Source: Streptomyces sp. DG2A-72
Lineage (GTDB): Bacteria > Actinomycetota > Actinomycetes > Streptomycetales > Streptomycetaceae
Direction of reading: 5' to 3'
Assembly (NCBI RefSeq): GCF_030499575.1
Contig: NZ_JASTLC010000001.1
Coordinates: 124,001 to 188,000, forward strand
Length of the DNA: 64,000 nt
The number at the start of each line of letters is the position of its first letter. Within the stretch, counting starts at the first letter, position 1. This document shows positions 53,600-62,524 of this stretch, one piece after another. Under the pieces are notes generated by a model. The model saw nothing but the letters and a program-made list of their open reading frames with translations, was not told the origin of the DNA and did no database searches. The position numbers and the translations under genes were made by a program.

Positions 53600-53606
53600 G
53601 CAAATA
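53588..53606. promoter_or_regulatory. Probable ArsR operator at the arsR start
   Basis: On the minus strand TATTTGCGTGGATGTGCAA repeats the TATTTGC-N6-GTGCAA pattern of 49707-49725. It covers the presumed GTG start and lies between arsR and the divergent CorA fragment. Confidence 0.65.
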
Positions 53607-53657
53607 TGGTAACCGGCAGTTCATCCGGCAACACGTGCCCGTCATGAAAGAGCCGAC

Positions 53658-53991
53658 ATGACGGATCGCACCACTCCGCCACACCCGTCCTCCGTCGTCG
53701 ACTGCGCCCTGTACGAGTCGGACGCCGCCGACCGGGCCTCCTCCCGCTCGACCAGGCCATGGACGCCGCCCGCACCACCCCCGGCAGCTTCGTCTGGATC
53801 GGCCTGCACGAACCCACCGCAGACCAACTCCAGACCGTTGCCCGTGCCTTCGCCGCACCCTCCCCCATAGCCCTGAACGGGCATGGGAGGTGCCCCCAGC
53901 CGTCGAGGACGCCCTCCACGCCCACCAGCGCCCCAAGCTGGAGCGCCACGACAACACCTTCTTCGTCACCATGCGCACGCGAATCGGGTGA
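53658..53991 (+). pseudogene. CorA-family transporter, N-terminal fragment B
   Basis: Segments of a CorA start are spread over three frames: VVDCALYE near 53700, then GRRRPGLLPLDQAMDAARTT and PGSFVWIGLHEPTADQLQTV, then VEDALHAHQRPKLERHDNTF and FVTMRTRIG before a stop. A hairpin sequence (53859-53901) interrupts the second break. The rest of the gene is replaced by an SLC13 fragment on the other strand. Confidence 0.72.
53859..53901. repeat. Palindromic insert inside the CorA remnant
   Basis: CCTCCC at 53859-53864 and GGGAGG at 53885-53890 flank ATAGCCC/GGGCAT arms, followed by TGCCCCCAG. It sits exactly where the CorA frame should read AFGLHPLAVEDAL, and looks like a small intergenic-type repeat that entered the gene. 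Confidence 0.55.
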
Positions 53992-54039
53992 AGCTCAGCC
54001 CGCTGGCCGTAAAAGCCAGAAGGTTCGTCCCGGGCGCCG

Positions 54040-54419
54040 GGCCGGGCGGCAGTGACGAACACCACCGGAACGAGCAACACCACCGTGGCGTCCAGGCTCA
54101 CCACCGCCGTGATCACCGAGGCGGCCACGAACACCTGCACCAGCAACCGGCGCGGCCGCCCCACCTCGCCCCGGGCCATCCAGGCCCCGCAGGCGTGGAA
54201 CAGGCCCTCGTCGTGGCACAGTTGGGCCAGCACCAGCACCGCCGCCAAGAACCCGATCACCGGCCCCAGCCGCGCCGCCTCGGTCAGCGCACTCTTCAGC
54301 GGGACCGCCCCGGTGGCGATCACCAAGGCGGCGGCCGGGACCGCGACCGCCGCTTCCGGCCAGCCCCAAGGACGTATGACCGCGCAGGCCAGCACCAGCA
54401 GCGGCAGAGCGGCGGACAC
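54040..54419 (-). pseudogene. SLC13/ArsB-type permease, N-terminal fragment
   Basis: From ATG 54419 the frame reads LVLACAVIRPWGWPEAAVAV, GPVIGFLAAVLVLAQLCHDE, GLFHACGAWMARGEVGRPRR and SVITAVVSLDATVVLLVPVV, the first four helices of an ion-transporter-type (ArsB/SLC13) permease including the conserved SLDATVVLLVP loop. Homology stops at FVTAAR, where the CorA fragment from the other strand begins. About a third of the gene remains. Confidence 0.75.
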
Positions 54420-54542
54420 GACCTCCGGAGCTAGGTGTTCAGGGCCTGCTTCCTTCCCACGTACGGTTCGTCACCTGACAGGGCGCACGAACGGGCGGTG
54501 CCTCACCACGACTGTCGTCGCTGACGGTGAAACAGCTCCCGG

Positions 54543-55079
54543 TCAGCAGCTGCCGGACGACGTATCCGGCGGAGTCCCGCCGGAGCTGCCGCCCTCGCCC
54601 AGCGCTGCGACGGCGATGCGGGAGTTGTACGCGGTAAGCCAACCGTTGGTGTGGTCCCCTTCCTCCGCGGTGCCCGTCTTGGCGCTCACGCCCGTAAGAC
54701 CGCCGAGGCGTGGCGCCGCGGTGCCGATGGTGGCCACGCTGCGCATCATCGACTGCAGGTAGCCGGCCGTACGACTGGAGATCTGGCGCGGGACGGTGTC
54801 CTGGTGCTGTCCCGGCAGGATGATCGGCTGCTTGAACCCGGCGTTTCGCACGGTCGCCGCCACGGACGCCATGAACATCGGCGTGGCTGCCGCCTTTCCC
54901 GGACCGGTGAACTGGGCCGCCTGGTCGCCGCCCTGGACGTCCGGTGGAATGCTCGGGTCTGTGGTGGAATCCGTCCTTGATGAAGGAGGTGTTGCACGAC
55001 ACGGTGAACGCCTGCGCGATCGTGGAGGTCGGGTTGGCCCTCACGCCCGGGTCGTTGTGGAAGGTCTGGCTGTTGGTCG
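54543..55079 (-). pseudogene. Penicillin-binding protein transpeptidase, C-terminal fragment
   Basis: TTNSQTFHNDPGVRANPTST, IAQAFTVSCNTSFIKDG and, after a frameshift near 54930, MASVAATVRNAGFKQPIILP and GVSAKTGTAEEGDHTNGWLT form the end of a transpeptidase domain. The SxN motif is SCN and the KTG motif is KTGTAE. The SxxK nucleophile region is missing because the gene is joined at about 55080 to a DUF1906 fragment. Confidence 0.75.
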
Positions 55080-55618
55080 TCACCGAGTCCGTGCGTAGGC
55101 CAGGACGGCGTTGTTGCACGCCGTGTTGGTGATGTCGTAGGGCTCCATGTCGAGGCAGATCGGGCTGCCGGCGCTCATGCCGAGTGCCGATGCCTTGGCC
55201 ACCGCGTCGGTGGCGTCCTTCGCTCCGAGGGCGGCGGCGGTGGAGGCGGTGAGCTTCTCCGGGTTGGAGCTCTGCTGGCAGGGCGGCTGGGCGCCGACGT
55301 AGATCGGGATGCAGCCGACCGCGCTGACCGATCTCACCCAGGACGCGGTCAGGTTGGGCTGGGAGCAGCCGCGGTTCCTGCCGCCGACGTAGACCGCGGC
55401 GGCGCCGTAGAAGCCCGTGTGCCACGCCCTCATCGCGGCCAGGGAGGGGCACGGCGCAGGTGTCGAACGCGTGGCCCGTGTACGTGCTCTGGGCGGGCCA
55501 GGTCGTGGCCGCCATCGAGGTCTGCCGCGATACCGGCACCTGCGACGACGGCCGCTCCCGACACCGCCCACGTGATGTACCTGCGCTTCTTCGACTGCCG
55601 ATGCCCGGCCATCCCCAC
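55080..55618 (-). pseudogene. DUF1906 (Rv2525c-like glycoside hydrolase fold) protein, truncated
   Basis: The start MGMAGHRQSKKRRYITWAVS and GAAVVAGAGIAAD gives a Tat-like or Sec-like leader. Two frameshifts (near 55525 and 55450) then lead through TYTGHAFDTCAVP to SLAAMRAWHTGFYGAAAVYV, GGRNRGCSQPNLTASWVRSV and GSPICLDMEPYDITNTACNN. GFYGAAAVYVGG and DMEPYD are DUF1906 landmarks. The second half is replaced by a penicillin-binding protein fragment in the same direction. Confidence 0.72.
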
Positions 55619-56034
55619 CCCAGTTGATGTGTTCCTGCGTTCATGCGCGACGGCGTACGGCGCCGAGCGACGTACGTCCGCGGGATGAAACGCGTTGCGA
55701 GCCCCCTGAAACGGCGCACGGCGATACGCGCACGGCGCCGGGGGCGGATCGCACCATGACCGGCCGCTTTCCCGCGGTCGGGAATCCTCGCTTCTCGATC
55801 ATCACAAGGCTCACCCAAGACACAGCAAATCTTCAGGAGGCGGCGGATCCTTTGACCGAGCCTTGAGCAACCGGACACCGGTCCGTGGCCAGCGGTTCTC
55901 TAAACTGCGCCCGGGCCCGCTGATCACCAGGCCCGCCTGCACGGCTCCCGGACGTACCCGGCCTTCCCACACATGCGAAGCCCCGGATCCCGTGCGGCGC
56001 ACTGTGCGACTTCTCTCTTCTCTCAAGGACTCCG
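55619..56034. other. Intergenic region upstream of the lipoprotein gene
   Basis: About 415 bases without a recognisable gene, containing the promoter of the lipoprotein at 56035 and the start side of the decayed DUF1906 gene. No operator or hairpin was clear. Confidence 0.4.
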
Positions 56035-56769
56035 ATGCGTCTGCCGTCCCGCGCCCTCAAGGTGCTTGCCGCCGCGGCACTCCCGCTGGCTCTGGCCGCA
56101 TGCTCCTCCGGCTCTTCCCACTCCGCCGACGGCCCGACCGCAGCGGCCGAGCCCGCCAAGGTCAAGGACCCCAACACCGGACTGCTGACGGGTACGCAGC
56201 TGAAGAAGGCCCTGGCGCCCGCGTCGTACTTCGCGTCCGGGTTCGCCGCCGACCCCAGCCTCACCCGGGACACCGGGGGCACCTACCAAAAGCCGTCCAC
56301 CAAGAGCGCCGCCAAGCCGAACTGCGCCGCCCTCGGTGCCACGGCCTGGATCGACCTCACCGGTATTGAGGGGGTGTCGTTCGCGCAGAGCTCCTACATC
56401 GACAAGAACACGTCCGCCGAACTCGACCAGGAGATCGACGTCTACCGCGGTACGACCTCGGCAGACGTGATGAAGGCCCTGGCGAAGGTCGTGGCCGCGT
56501 GCCCGAGCTACACCGACTCCGACACCCACACCAAGGTGACGGTAACCGGCACGTCCACGGCCGGGCTCGGGGACGACGCCTACACCATCACGCTCACCGA
56601 CAGCGCCTGGGAGAGCGGCACCACGCTGATCGCCACGCACGTGGGCACGGCCGTCGTCAGCGTGCTGTCCACGGACGGCGGCGACAACGGCGCCGCGAGC
56701 GCGAAGAAACTGACGGAACAGATCGTGGCGAACCTGAAGGGGAAGACCGATACGGCGAACCCTGCCTGA
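56035..56769 (+). CDS. PknH-like sensor-domain lipoprotein
   Basis: A 244-residue lipoprotein anchored outside the membrane. The signal is ALKVLAAAALPLALAACSSG with lipobox LAAC and lipidated Cys23. The mature domain begins TGLLTGTQLKKALAPASYFA and contains paired cysteines (KPNCAALGATAWIDL and VVAACPSYTD), with VSFAQSSYIDKNTSAELDQE and GDDAYTITLTDSAWESGTTL. This pattern fits the PknH_C-like extracellular sensor fold found free-standing in many actinomycetes. The ligand is unknown. It is a single gene with no kinase beside it. Confidence 0.85.
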   Translation: MRLPSRALKVLAAAALPLALAACSSGSSHSADGPTAAAEPAKVKDPNTGLLTGTQLKKALAPASYFASGFAADPSLTRDTGGTYQKPSTKSAAKPNCAALGATAWIDLTGIEGVSFAQSSYIDKNTSAELDQEIDVYRGTTSADVMKALAKVVAACPSYTDSDTHTKVTVTGTSTAGLGDDAYTITLTDSAWESGTTLIATHVGTAVVSVLSTDGGDNGAASAKKLTEQIVANLKGKTDTANPA

Positions 56770-57479
56770 TCACCCGACACCGGCGAGTGAGCGCCGCCGA
56801 CGGACAACGCCGCCGGGCCGCCGCGGCACGCCCCGAGCGCGGTCGCGCCTCACTGGGGTGCTCCATGGCGCGCAACGCCGGCCGCACGCACCCGGCAACT
56901 GGCGGAAACCGCCGCCTCCTCCCCTGCTCCCGGGCGAGCAAGGAAGTTCACCACCCTGGCTGCCGTCGATTCGGTCTCCGGCCGGTGATGCTGGTGCGGC
57001 GGCCCGCGTCGTCGTATCGGTAGGTCACATCCGGCGTGCTGTCGCTGTAACTGAAGCCGGTCGTAGCCCCCGGACACCGACAGTGGCAGTGGCTGTGGTG
57101 CCCTCACGCTGGGGCGGCTGCGGCCAGGTGAGCCCGTGACGCTGTGCGGGCTGGAGCCGGTCGCGCTCCGGCTGCTGCCCGGACGGCTGCGAAGCGGCCG
57201 CCCGGTTGAGTCCGATGAGGCTGCGCCCCAGCACAGGGCTCTCCGGACTCAGTTCCTCCGGCTCTGGGCATCCGGAGCGCCGGTCCGGCCATGATCGTCC
57301 TGGTGCGGTGACGGCCCTGCCGCCACGCGTTGCCGGGATGCGGAAGTCCTCAGCCTTCGTTCATCGCCCGGGGCGGGCCTGTTGGCCGGGAAATGTGCGG
57401 TGAGAATATGCACGGGTAGGTCGCCGCACGACACGCCGGCCATCCGCGAGGGCATCACGTCGGGAGGAGGAAGGCGGTC
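56770..57479. other. Long intergenic stretch without a recognisable gene
   Basis: About 710 bases. Several short frames are open on both strands but none shows a family motif or a supported start. The end holds a strong ribosome site (GGGAGGAGG at about 57462) for the next gene. Confidence 0.45.
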
Positions 57480-58172
57480 ATGACAGGTCGGCGACGACGC
57501 GCCAGACGCCGCCGTTCCTTCCTGCGGGGCCCGGGAAGATCGCCAGGGTACTCCAGCAGCCCATCCACTTGGTCCGTAGCCGAGGGCCTGTTCGTAGCGT
57601 TCGTCGGCACGGTGCTCGTCGTCGGCTCCAGCGTGTACTGCGTACTGGCTGGGCCGGCCGCGCTGAGCGCGGGTGAGGCCGGAGCCATCTGCACCCTGGC
57701 GCTCGCGTTGTATCTGCTCATCGTGCGGGCGGGTCGTGTGCTGGTGGGCGCCATCGTCCTGACGGGTCTGGCGCTGTCCGTGCTCCTGCCCCGGGTGACG
57801 GCGGAGATCGCGCTGACCGAGCGCGGCCACCGACAGGACGTGATCGTCACCGCGGTCCAGACCGAGCAGACTGCGTCCGGCCGCGGTTCCGGTGTCCGCT
57901 GCACCTACGCCTGGGAGGACGGGGCTCCCGTCTCCGTCCGGATACGCCGGGGCTGTGGCACGACGACCTCGGCGGGCGAGCACCTCACCGTGCTGTTCGA
58001 CCCCAAGGGCGTGATCACACCACGTGCCGTCGGCCCCTTCCGGCTCGGCCGATTCGTCGGCACAGCGGCACTCACGCTGGCGCTGCCCCTGCTGTGTGTC
58101 GTCGCCGTGGCGCGCTCCTACCGTCTGCCCGCGGCCCACGCGCCACGGCGACGAGCGGCCGCCGGTAGGTGA
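57480..58172 (+). CDS. Membrane protein with extracytoplasmic beta domain, unknown function
   Basis: A 230-residue protein. A very basic N-terminus (RRRRARRRRSFLRGPGRS) is followed by three hydrophobic segments: LFVAFVGTVLVVGSSVYCVL, GAICTLALALYLLIVRA and VGAIVLTGLALSVLLP. A soluble domain of about 75 residues follows, with VIVTAVQTEQTASGRGSGVR and GVITPRAVGPF, containing two cysteines (CTYAWED and RGCGTTT). A last helix LTLALPLLCVVAVARSY precedes a basic tail. I do not recognise the family. The ATG has an excellent GGGAGGAGG site. It stands alone, so I infer no role. Confidence 0.75.
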   Translation: MTGRRRRARRRRSFLRGPGRSPGYSSSPSTWSVAEGLFVAFVGTVLVVGSSVYCVLAGPAALSAGEAGAICTLALALYLLIVRAGRVLVGAIVLTGLALSVLLPRVTAEIALTERGHRQDVIVTAVQTEQTASGRGSGVRCTYAWEDGAPVSVRIRRGCGTTTSAGEHLTVLFDPKGVITPRAVGPFRLGRFVGTAALTLALPLLCVVAVARSYRLPAAHAPRRRAAAGR

Positions 58173-58351
58173 GCGTAGGTGAGCGACGGCGCTGGAGCCG
58201 CTCTCGGACTCGGCGTCGTCGTCCGGTTCGGGCGGGGGCGTCCGCCTGCTGGGCAGGGCGCGGAGTTGTCCCTGGGGCCACCAGCAGCAGGCCCCAGCGG
58301 AAGGCGGGACGGACGATCAGATCTGAATCACGGTGTTCGGTGGGTGACTTC

Positions 58352-58576
58352 TCACCGCCTCCTGCATCGCCGCGCGTTCCACTCCGGATGGCTCCAGTGG
58401 GTGATCGGCAGGACGTTCAGCAGAACTGCGGGTGCCCCCGCCGCCACCCGGTAGGTGGCCATGAGCCAGGCGACGGCCGCCCACGCCACGAGTGCGTCGA
58501 GGACGACCAGTGTGAGGAGCAGGCCCCGGCCGCTCTGCAACAGGCGTTTGAGAATCTGCCAGGCAGTCACGAGCAC
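58352..58576 (-). CDS. Possible small membrane protein
   Basis: A 74-residue frame from GTG 58576 with one or two hydrophobic segments (GLLLTLVVLDALVAWAAVAW and PAVLLNVLPI) after a basic amphipathic start (TAWQILKRLLQSGRG). A run of G precedes the start. No known family. It lies downstream of marR on the same strand and could be co-transcribed with it. Confidence 0.4.
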   Translation of the reverse strand: MLVTAWQILKRLLQSGRGLLLTLVVLDALVAWAAVAWLMATYRVAAGAPAVLLNVLPITHWSHPEWNARRCRRR

Positions 58577-58668
58577 ACCCCCCCCCAAGCGGCGGCGTCA
58601 CTCGCTCCCGCTGTTGCGGACGAGACCGCCGGGCAGCGGCCCGGAACGGCGGCGTGAGATTCCGTGGG

Positions 58669-59175
58669 TCAGCCCGCCGCCGAGTCGTCGCCCGGCTCGC
58701 CCAGTTCCTCGGCGAGCTGGAAGAGGGCGGGCAGTGCGCCCGCGATGGCCACGCGTGCCCCCTCGTCGAGGGCGCCGAGTGCGGCATCCATACGGCGTTC
58801 ATGGGCCGCGGTCCAGGCGGCGAGCTGTTCGCGTCCGGCCTCGGCGAGGGTGACGACGGAGGCGCGGCGGTCGGCGGGGTCGACCTCGCGGACGACCAGT
58901 CCCGCGGTGATCATCTGGCCGATCAAGCCGCTGACGGTGCTGGGGGCCAGGCGCTGACGGGCGGCGAGGTCACTGATCCGGGCCGGTGAGTGCTCGCCGA
59001 GCGCCTGCAGCAGCTCGACCTGCGCCATGGGGAGGGTCTCCCAGGGGTAGTCGGTGCGGATCGAGGCGCGCAGCGCGCGGCGCAGCCGGGTGACGGCCTC
59101 GGTGAGCTGCCGGGCGCCCGACGCCTCAGCAGCGGGCCGGGACGCGGGAACTTCGGAGCGAGGCTGCGCGGACAC
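58669..59175 (-). CDS. MarR-family transcriptional regulator
   Basis: A 168-residue winged-helix regulator. After an Ala-rich lead, the domain reads LTEAVTRLRRALRASIRTDY, MAQVELLQALGEHSPARISD, LAARQRLAPSTVSGLIGQMI and GLVVREVDPADRRASVVTLA, the recognition helix and DxRxxxxxLT wing of MarR. The C-terminal dimerisation helix ends AEELGEPGDD. It is divergent from lgt at 59322 across about 145 bases, which contain the near-palindrome CGAATACTTCG around 59236. It may respond to a phenolic or antibiotic ligand; this is general for the family. Confidence 0.9.
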   Translation of the reverse strand: MSAQPRSEVPASRPAAEASGARQLTEAVTRLRRALRASIRTDYPWETLPMAQVELLQALGEHSPARISDLAARQRLAPSTVSGLIGQMITAGLVVREVDPADRRASVVTLAEAGREQLAAWTAAHERRMDAALGALDEGARVAIAGALPALFQLAEELGEPGDDSAAG

Positions 59176-59321
59176 GCGGCAAGACTAACCGGACTGCCCG
59201 AGTGCGCCTGCCCGCTGAAGACAAGCTCCCGACGACCGAATACTTCGGTGTCCGATGTACTGTCGGGCGAGTCTTCCCCGGCCCGCGGGCCGGGCCTCGC
59301 GCATGCAGAACGGTCGAGCTC

Positions 59322-60203
59322 ATGAACCTGGCGTACCTGCCCAGCCCCTCCCAGGGTGTGTGGCATCTCGGGCCGGTGCCCATCCGCGCGTACGCGCTGT
59401 GCATCCTGGCCGGCATCTTCACCGCCGTGTGGCTGACCGGCCGCCGCTGGGAGGCACGAGGCGGTCGGCGCGAGGACATCGCCGACATCGCGATCTGGGC
59501 GGTGCCCTTCGGCATCCTGGGCGGCCGTCTCTACCACGTGATCACCGACCCGGAGCTGTACTTCACCGCCGGCAAGCAGCCCATCCGCGCCCTGTACATC
59601 TGGGACGGCGGCCTCGGCATCCCCGGAGCCGTGGCGCTCGGCGCGGTGGGTGCCTGGCTGGGCTGCCGCCGCCGCGGCATCAAGCTCGCCGACTTCGCCG
59701 ACGCCGTCGCGCCCGGCCTGGTGCTGGCACAGGCGATCGGCCGCTGGGGCAACTACTTCAACCAGGAGTTGTACGGCCGCCCCACCGACCTGCCGTGGGC
59801 GCTGTACATCGACCCGGCCCACCGCCCCGCCGACAGCCCGGACATTGCCCTGTACCACCCCACCTTCCTGTACGAGTCGCTGTGGAACCTCGGCGTGATG
59901 GCGCTCCTGCTCTGCCTCGACCGCCGCTGGCATACGCGGCTTCGACGCGGGCGCCTGTTCGCCTGCTACGTGCTCGCCTACACCGCCGGGCGGGCCTGGA
60001 TCGAGGCGCTGCGCATCGACCACGCCAACCACTTCCTGGGCCTGCGGCTGAACGACTACGTCAGCCTGGTCCTGTTCACCGGCGCGCTGGTGTACCTGAT
60101 CGCCACCCGCCGTCCGCGCCCGGACGACGACGCGCCCTACCCGGGTACCGACGGCGAGGAAACAGTGCCGGAGCCGGCCCAGGCGTCCGGCGGGAAGCGG
60201 TAG
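59322..60203 (+). CDS. lgt: Prolipoprotein diacylglyceryl transferase
   Basis: A 293-residue membrane enzyme that transfers diacylglycerol from phosphatidylglycerol to the lipobox cysteine of prolipoproteins, the first step of lipoprotein maturation. Seven helices are expected. Visible landmarks are IRAYALCILAGIFTAVWLTG with the conserved Tyr, GILGGRLYHVITD, YIWDGGLGIPGAVALGAVGA and the Lgt signature AIGRWGNYFNQELYGRPTD. HPTFLYESLWNL and GRAWIEALRIDHA follow. Streptomyces often carry two Lgt copies; the accessory setting next to a MarR gene suggests this could be the second. ATG 59322 opens directly at the family N-terminus. Confidence 0.95.
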   Translation: MNLAYLPSPSQGVWHLGPVPIRAYALCILAGIFTAVWLTGRRWEARGGRREDIADIAIWAVPFGILGGRLYHVITDPELYFTAGKQPIRALYIWDGGLGIPGAVALGAVGAWLGCRRRGIKLADFADAVAPGLVLAQAIGRWGNYFNQELYGRPTDLPWALYIDPAHRPADSPDIALYHPTFLYESLWNLGVMALLLCLDRRWHTRLRRGRLFACYVLAYTAGRAWIEALRIDHANHFLGLRLNDYVSLVLFTGALVYLIATRRPRPDDDAPYPGTDGEETVPEPAQASGGKR

Positions 60204-60267
60204 TGACGGCCCTCCCGGACGGCGGAGACGTCGCGGGTCACGGCCGGGCGGCCGTACACAGGATGGC

Positions 60268-60800
60268 GCATCGGCCCGCTGCTGCCCTCCCGTCTGCGTC
60301 CGCTCACGCGGCCCCGGCCATGGGTGGAGCTGGCCTTCACCGCGCTGCTCCACTGGGCCGACACCCTCACCCGCAACGCCGTGTCCGCCCACCGCACCGC
60401 CGCCCTCACCGCGCCCACCTGATCCTGGACACCGAACCCGATCTGCACCTGAACGTCGAGCTCACGGTCAACCACGCGGCCGACAAGGTGAGCTGGCTGA
60501 TCGTGGGGATGAACTACTACTAGGCCACCCTGCACTTCATCGTCACCGCAGCCGTGCTGGTCTGGCTGTACGTCCGCCACCCCGACCGCTACCGCACCGT
60601 GCGCACCGCCCCGTACACGACCACCCTGCTGGCCCTGGCCGGCTTCGCGTTCTGCGCCACCGCCCCGCCCCGCTTTCTGAGCGGGCAGGGCTTCATCGAC
60701 ACCGTGGTCACCCACCACACCTGGGGCTCCTGGGCGTCCGGGGACGTTGCGTCACTGTCCAACCAGTACGCCGCAATGCCGTCCGTGCACATCATCTGGT
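60268..60800 (+). pseudogene. PAP2-superfamily phosphatase/transferase, decayed and truncated
   Basis: The frame from 60268 reads RLRPLTRPRPWVELAFTALL and HWADTLTRNAVSAHRTAAL, shifts near 60410 to LILDTEPDLHLNVELTVNHA and ADKVSWLIVGMNYY, meets an in-frame TAG at 60521, and resumes as ATLHFIVTAAVLVWLYVRHP and DRYRTVRTAPYTTTLLALAG. It ends at NQYAAMPSVHIIWSGG, the first PAP2 catalytic motif region (PSVH), where a minus-strand gene begins. The remaining active-site motifs are gone. Confidence 0.8.
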
Positions 60801-60820
60801 CCGGAGGTGCCCCGGATGGG

Positions 60821-62263
60821 TCACCACCTCCAGCCATGGCCTCCGCCGAAATGGGCCATGGCCAGCGCGGTCGTGGTCAGCACCAGCCAGCGCAGCAGCG
60901 GGCCGCGCAGGAACTGGGCCGCCATCGCCCAGGCGATGGCGGCGTACCAGGGCATGGACCAGGGTGCCACGAGGACCCAGGCGAAGGTGAGCGCGAACGG
61001 CATCGTGTAGCTGGGGGATACGTCTGCCGGGACGCGGCGATGCAGCCACCAGGCGAGCCCGAGCATCATGGCCGGCCACATGACCGCCGTGACGGCAGCC
61101 GCCGGCCGATGGCCGAGCGCAGCCGCCTCAAAGGGCTGGAGTACCTCCCACAGTGAGGGCGTAGAGACCATGTGGGAGGCCGCCGACAGGGGCGATATCG
61201 CATGCGGCCCGTACGGGCTGTACAGCACCAGCAGCGTCAGCACGCCGGACGCAGCAAGCCGCGCAGCCGCCCACCAGCGGCCCCGCCGTATCAGAACCCA
61301 CACGAGGGCCGCACCGACCAGGACTGCACTGATCTTCACGCCACAGGCAAGAGCGGCGAGGACACCGACAAGGACATCGTGATGCGGCCGTCCGGACCGA
61401 AGGGTCGCGCACTGGACGGCGGCGGCGCAGACGGCCAAGGCGGCGACAAAGGTGTCCAGATGGCCGCCCGTGACGAGCAGCGCGATGAGCAGGGGATTGG
61501 CCACCCACATCAGGCCCGCCCGGACGGGGTCGTCGGCGATGCGCATCAGCAGGTACCCGGTGGCCAGGAACATCGCTCCGTTGGCCATCATCAGGAGCCA
61601 TATCGTCGTTCCGGCCCTTGCGCCGCCCACGAGCGCCGCGGCTTCTTGCAGCCAGGTGGCGACGGGACCGTAGACGGAGGGCGTGTGTTTCCACGCGGAA
61701 CCGACCAAGTGGGCGTAGAGGCCGCCGAGTTGGGCGGGCGACATCACATACGGATCGCCCCCGAGGGCGGCGATCCGGCCGTAGGCGGCATAGCTGGCCG
61801 CATCGGAGGATCCGACGGGAGTGAGGTTGGTGACGACCATGACCGCGGCGGCGCCGACGGCGAGCAGGCGGCGAGGGCTGGGGCGCCAGCCACGGCTGCG
61901 GGCCGCGAGCATGCCTGCCAGCCCGAGAGACGACAGCGCAAGGGCCGCGTAGGTGAGCACGGTGGAGTCGATGCCGGGCATGGTGCCCAGCCAGGCCGGT
62001 CCGAGCCGTGCGTCGAGCGTGTGGTTGTTCGGGGCGCCGGCGCCCACCAGCGCGAGAAGCACGACACCCGTCACTGACAGGCTGACGGCCACCGCGGGCC
62101 GGGCGATCACGTTCGGCAACCGTGGGGACGACGGATCGACGGGCGAGTCGGCCGCCTCTTGTGGCGCACGTGCTCGTCCGGCCGAGGCAGGCGCGAGCCG
62201 AGCTGCCAGTCCCTCCGCGGGGCCTTGCGAGCCCGTCTCCGTCGCCCGGCTCAACGCGGACAT
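60821..62263 (-). CDS. GT-C type membrane glycosyltransferase, mannosyltransferase-like
   Basis: A 480-residue polytopic protein with about 11 to 12 membrane helices after a 70-residue Ala/Pro-rich start. The first extracytoplasmic loop holds the acidic site expected of polyprenol-phosphate-sugar users (NLTPVGSSDAASYAAYGRIA, then GGDPYVMSPAQLGGLYAHLV and WKHTPSVYGPVATWLQEAAA). This pattern resembles actinobacterial GT87/MptB-like alpha-mannosyltransferases that extend cell-wall glycans outside the membrane. The end, ALAMAHFGGGHGWRW, is abrupt beside a truncated PAP2 gene and may lack a short tail. ATG 62263 was chosen because the upstream frame belongs to other remnants. Confidence 0.8.
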   Translation of the reverse strand: MSALSRATETGSQGPAEGLAARLAPASAGRARAPQEAADSPVDPSSPRLPNVIARPAVAVSLSVTGVVLLALVGAGAPNNHTLDARLGPAWLGTMPGIDSTVLTYAALALSSLGLAGMLAARSRGWRPSPRRLLAVGAAAVMVVTNLTPVGSSDAASYAAYGRIAALGGDPYVMSPAQLGGLYAHLVGSAWKHTPSVYGPVATWLQEAAALVGGARAGTTIWLLMMANGAMFLATGYLLMRIADDPVRAGLMWVANPLLIALLVTGGHLDTFVAALAVCAAAVQCATLRSGRPHHDVLVGVLAALACGVKISAVLVGAALVWVLIRRGRWWAAARLAASGVLTLLVLYSPYGPHAISPLSAASHMVSTPSLWEVLQPFEAAALGHRPAAAVTAVMWPAMMLGLAWWLHRRVPADVSPSYTMPFALTFAWVLVAPWSMPWYAAIAWAMAAQFLRGPLLRWLVLTTTALAMAHFGGGHGWRW

Positions 62264-62524
62264 GCCGGACGCACACGCAGGGCGCCGGCAGCCGGCGGCC
62301 GGGGGTCGGTCGTCACTGTGGCTCCATGTATCGCATTCGGGGTGTTGTGCAGTGCGGCATTCGGCACGAAGACGAAACTCCTGCTTGATGGCGGTACGAC
62401 GGATGGCATGCGGTCTCCGCGGTGGCTGTGCGCTCGACGTGGGCGACTGTTGTGTGGCAGTGCATGACGCTATCTGGGGCGGACGTTGGCGTAGCCGCCG
62501 CGTCCTCCCCGCTCGCCTCACACC
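62264..62524. other. Intergenic stretch without a recognisable gene
   Basis: About 260 bases upstream of the glycosyltransferase on the minus strand. No gene, hairpin or repeat was recognised; it should hold that gene's promoter. Confidence 0.4.

Noticed and set aside
58923..60392. A long antisense frame across lgt and marR
   Set aside because: It lacks membrane helices or motifs; lgt on the plus strand carries the full signature.
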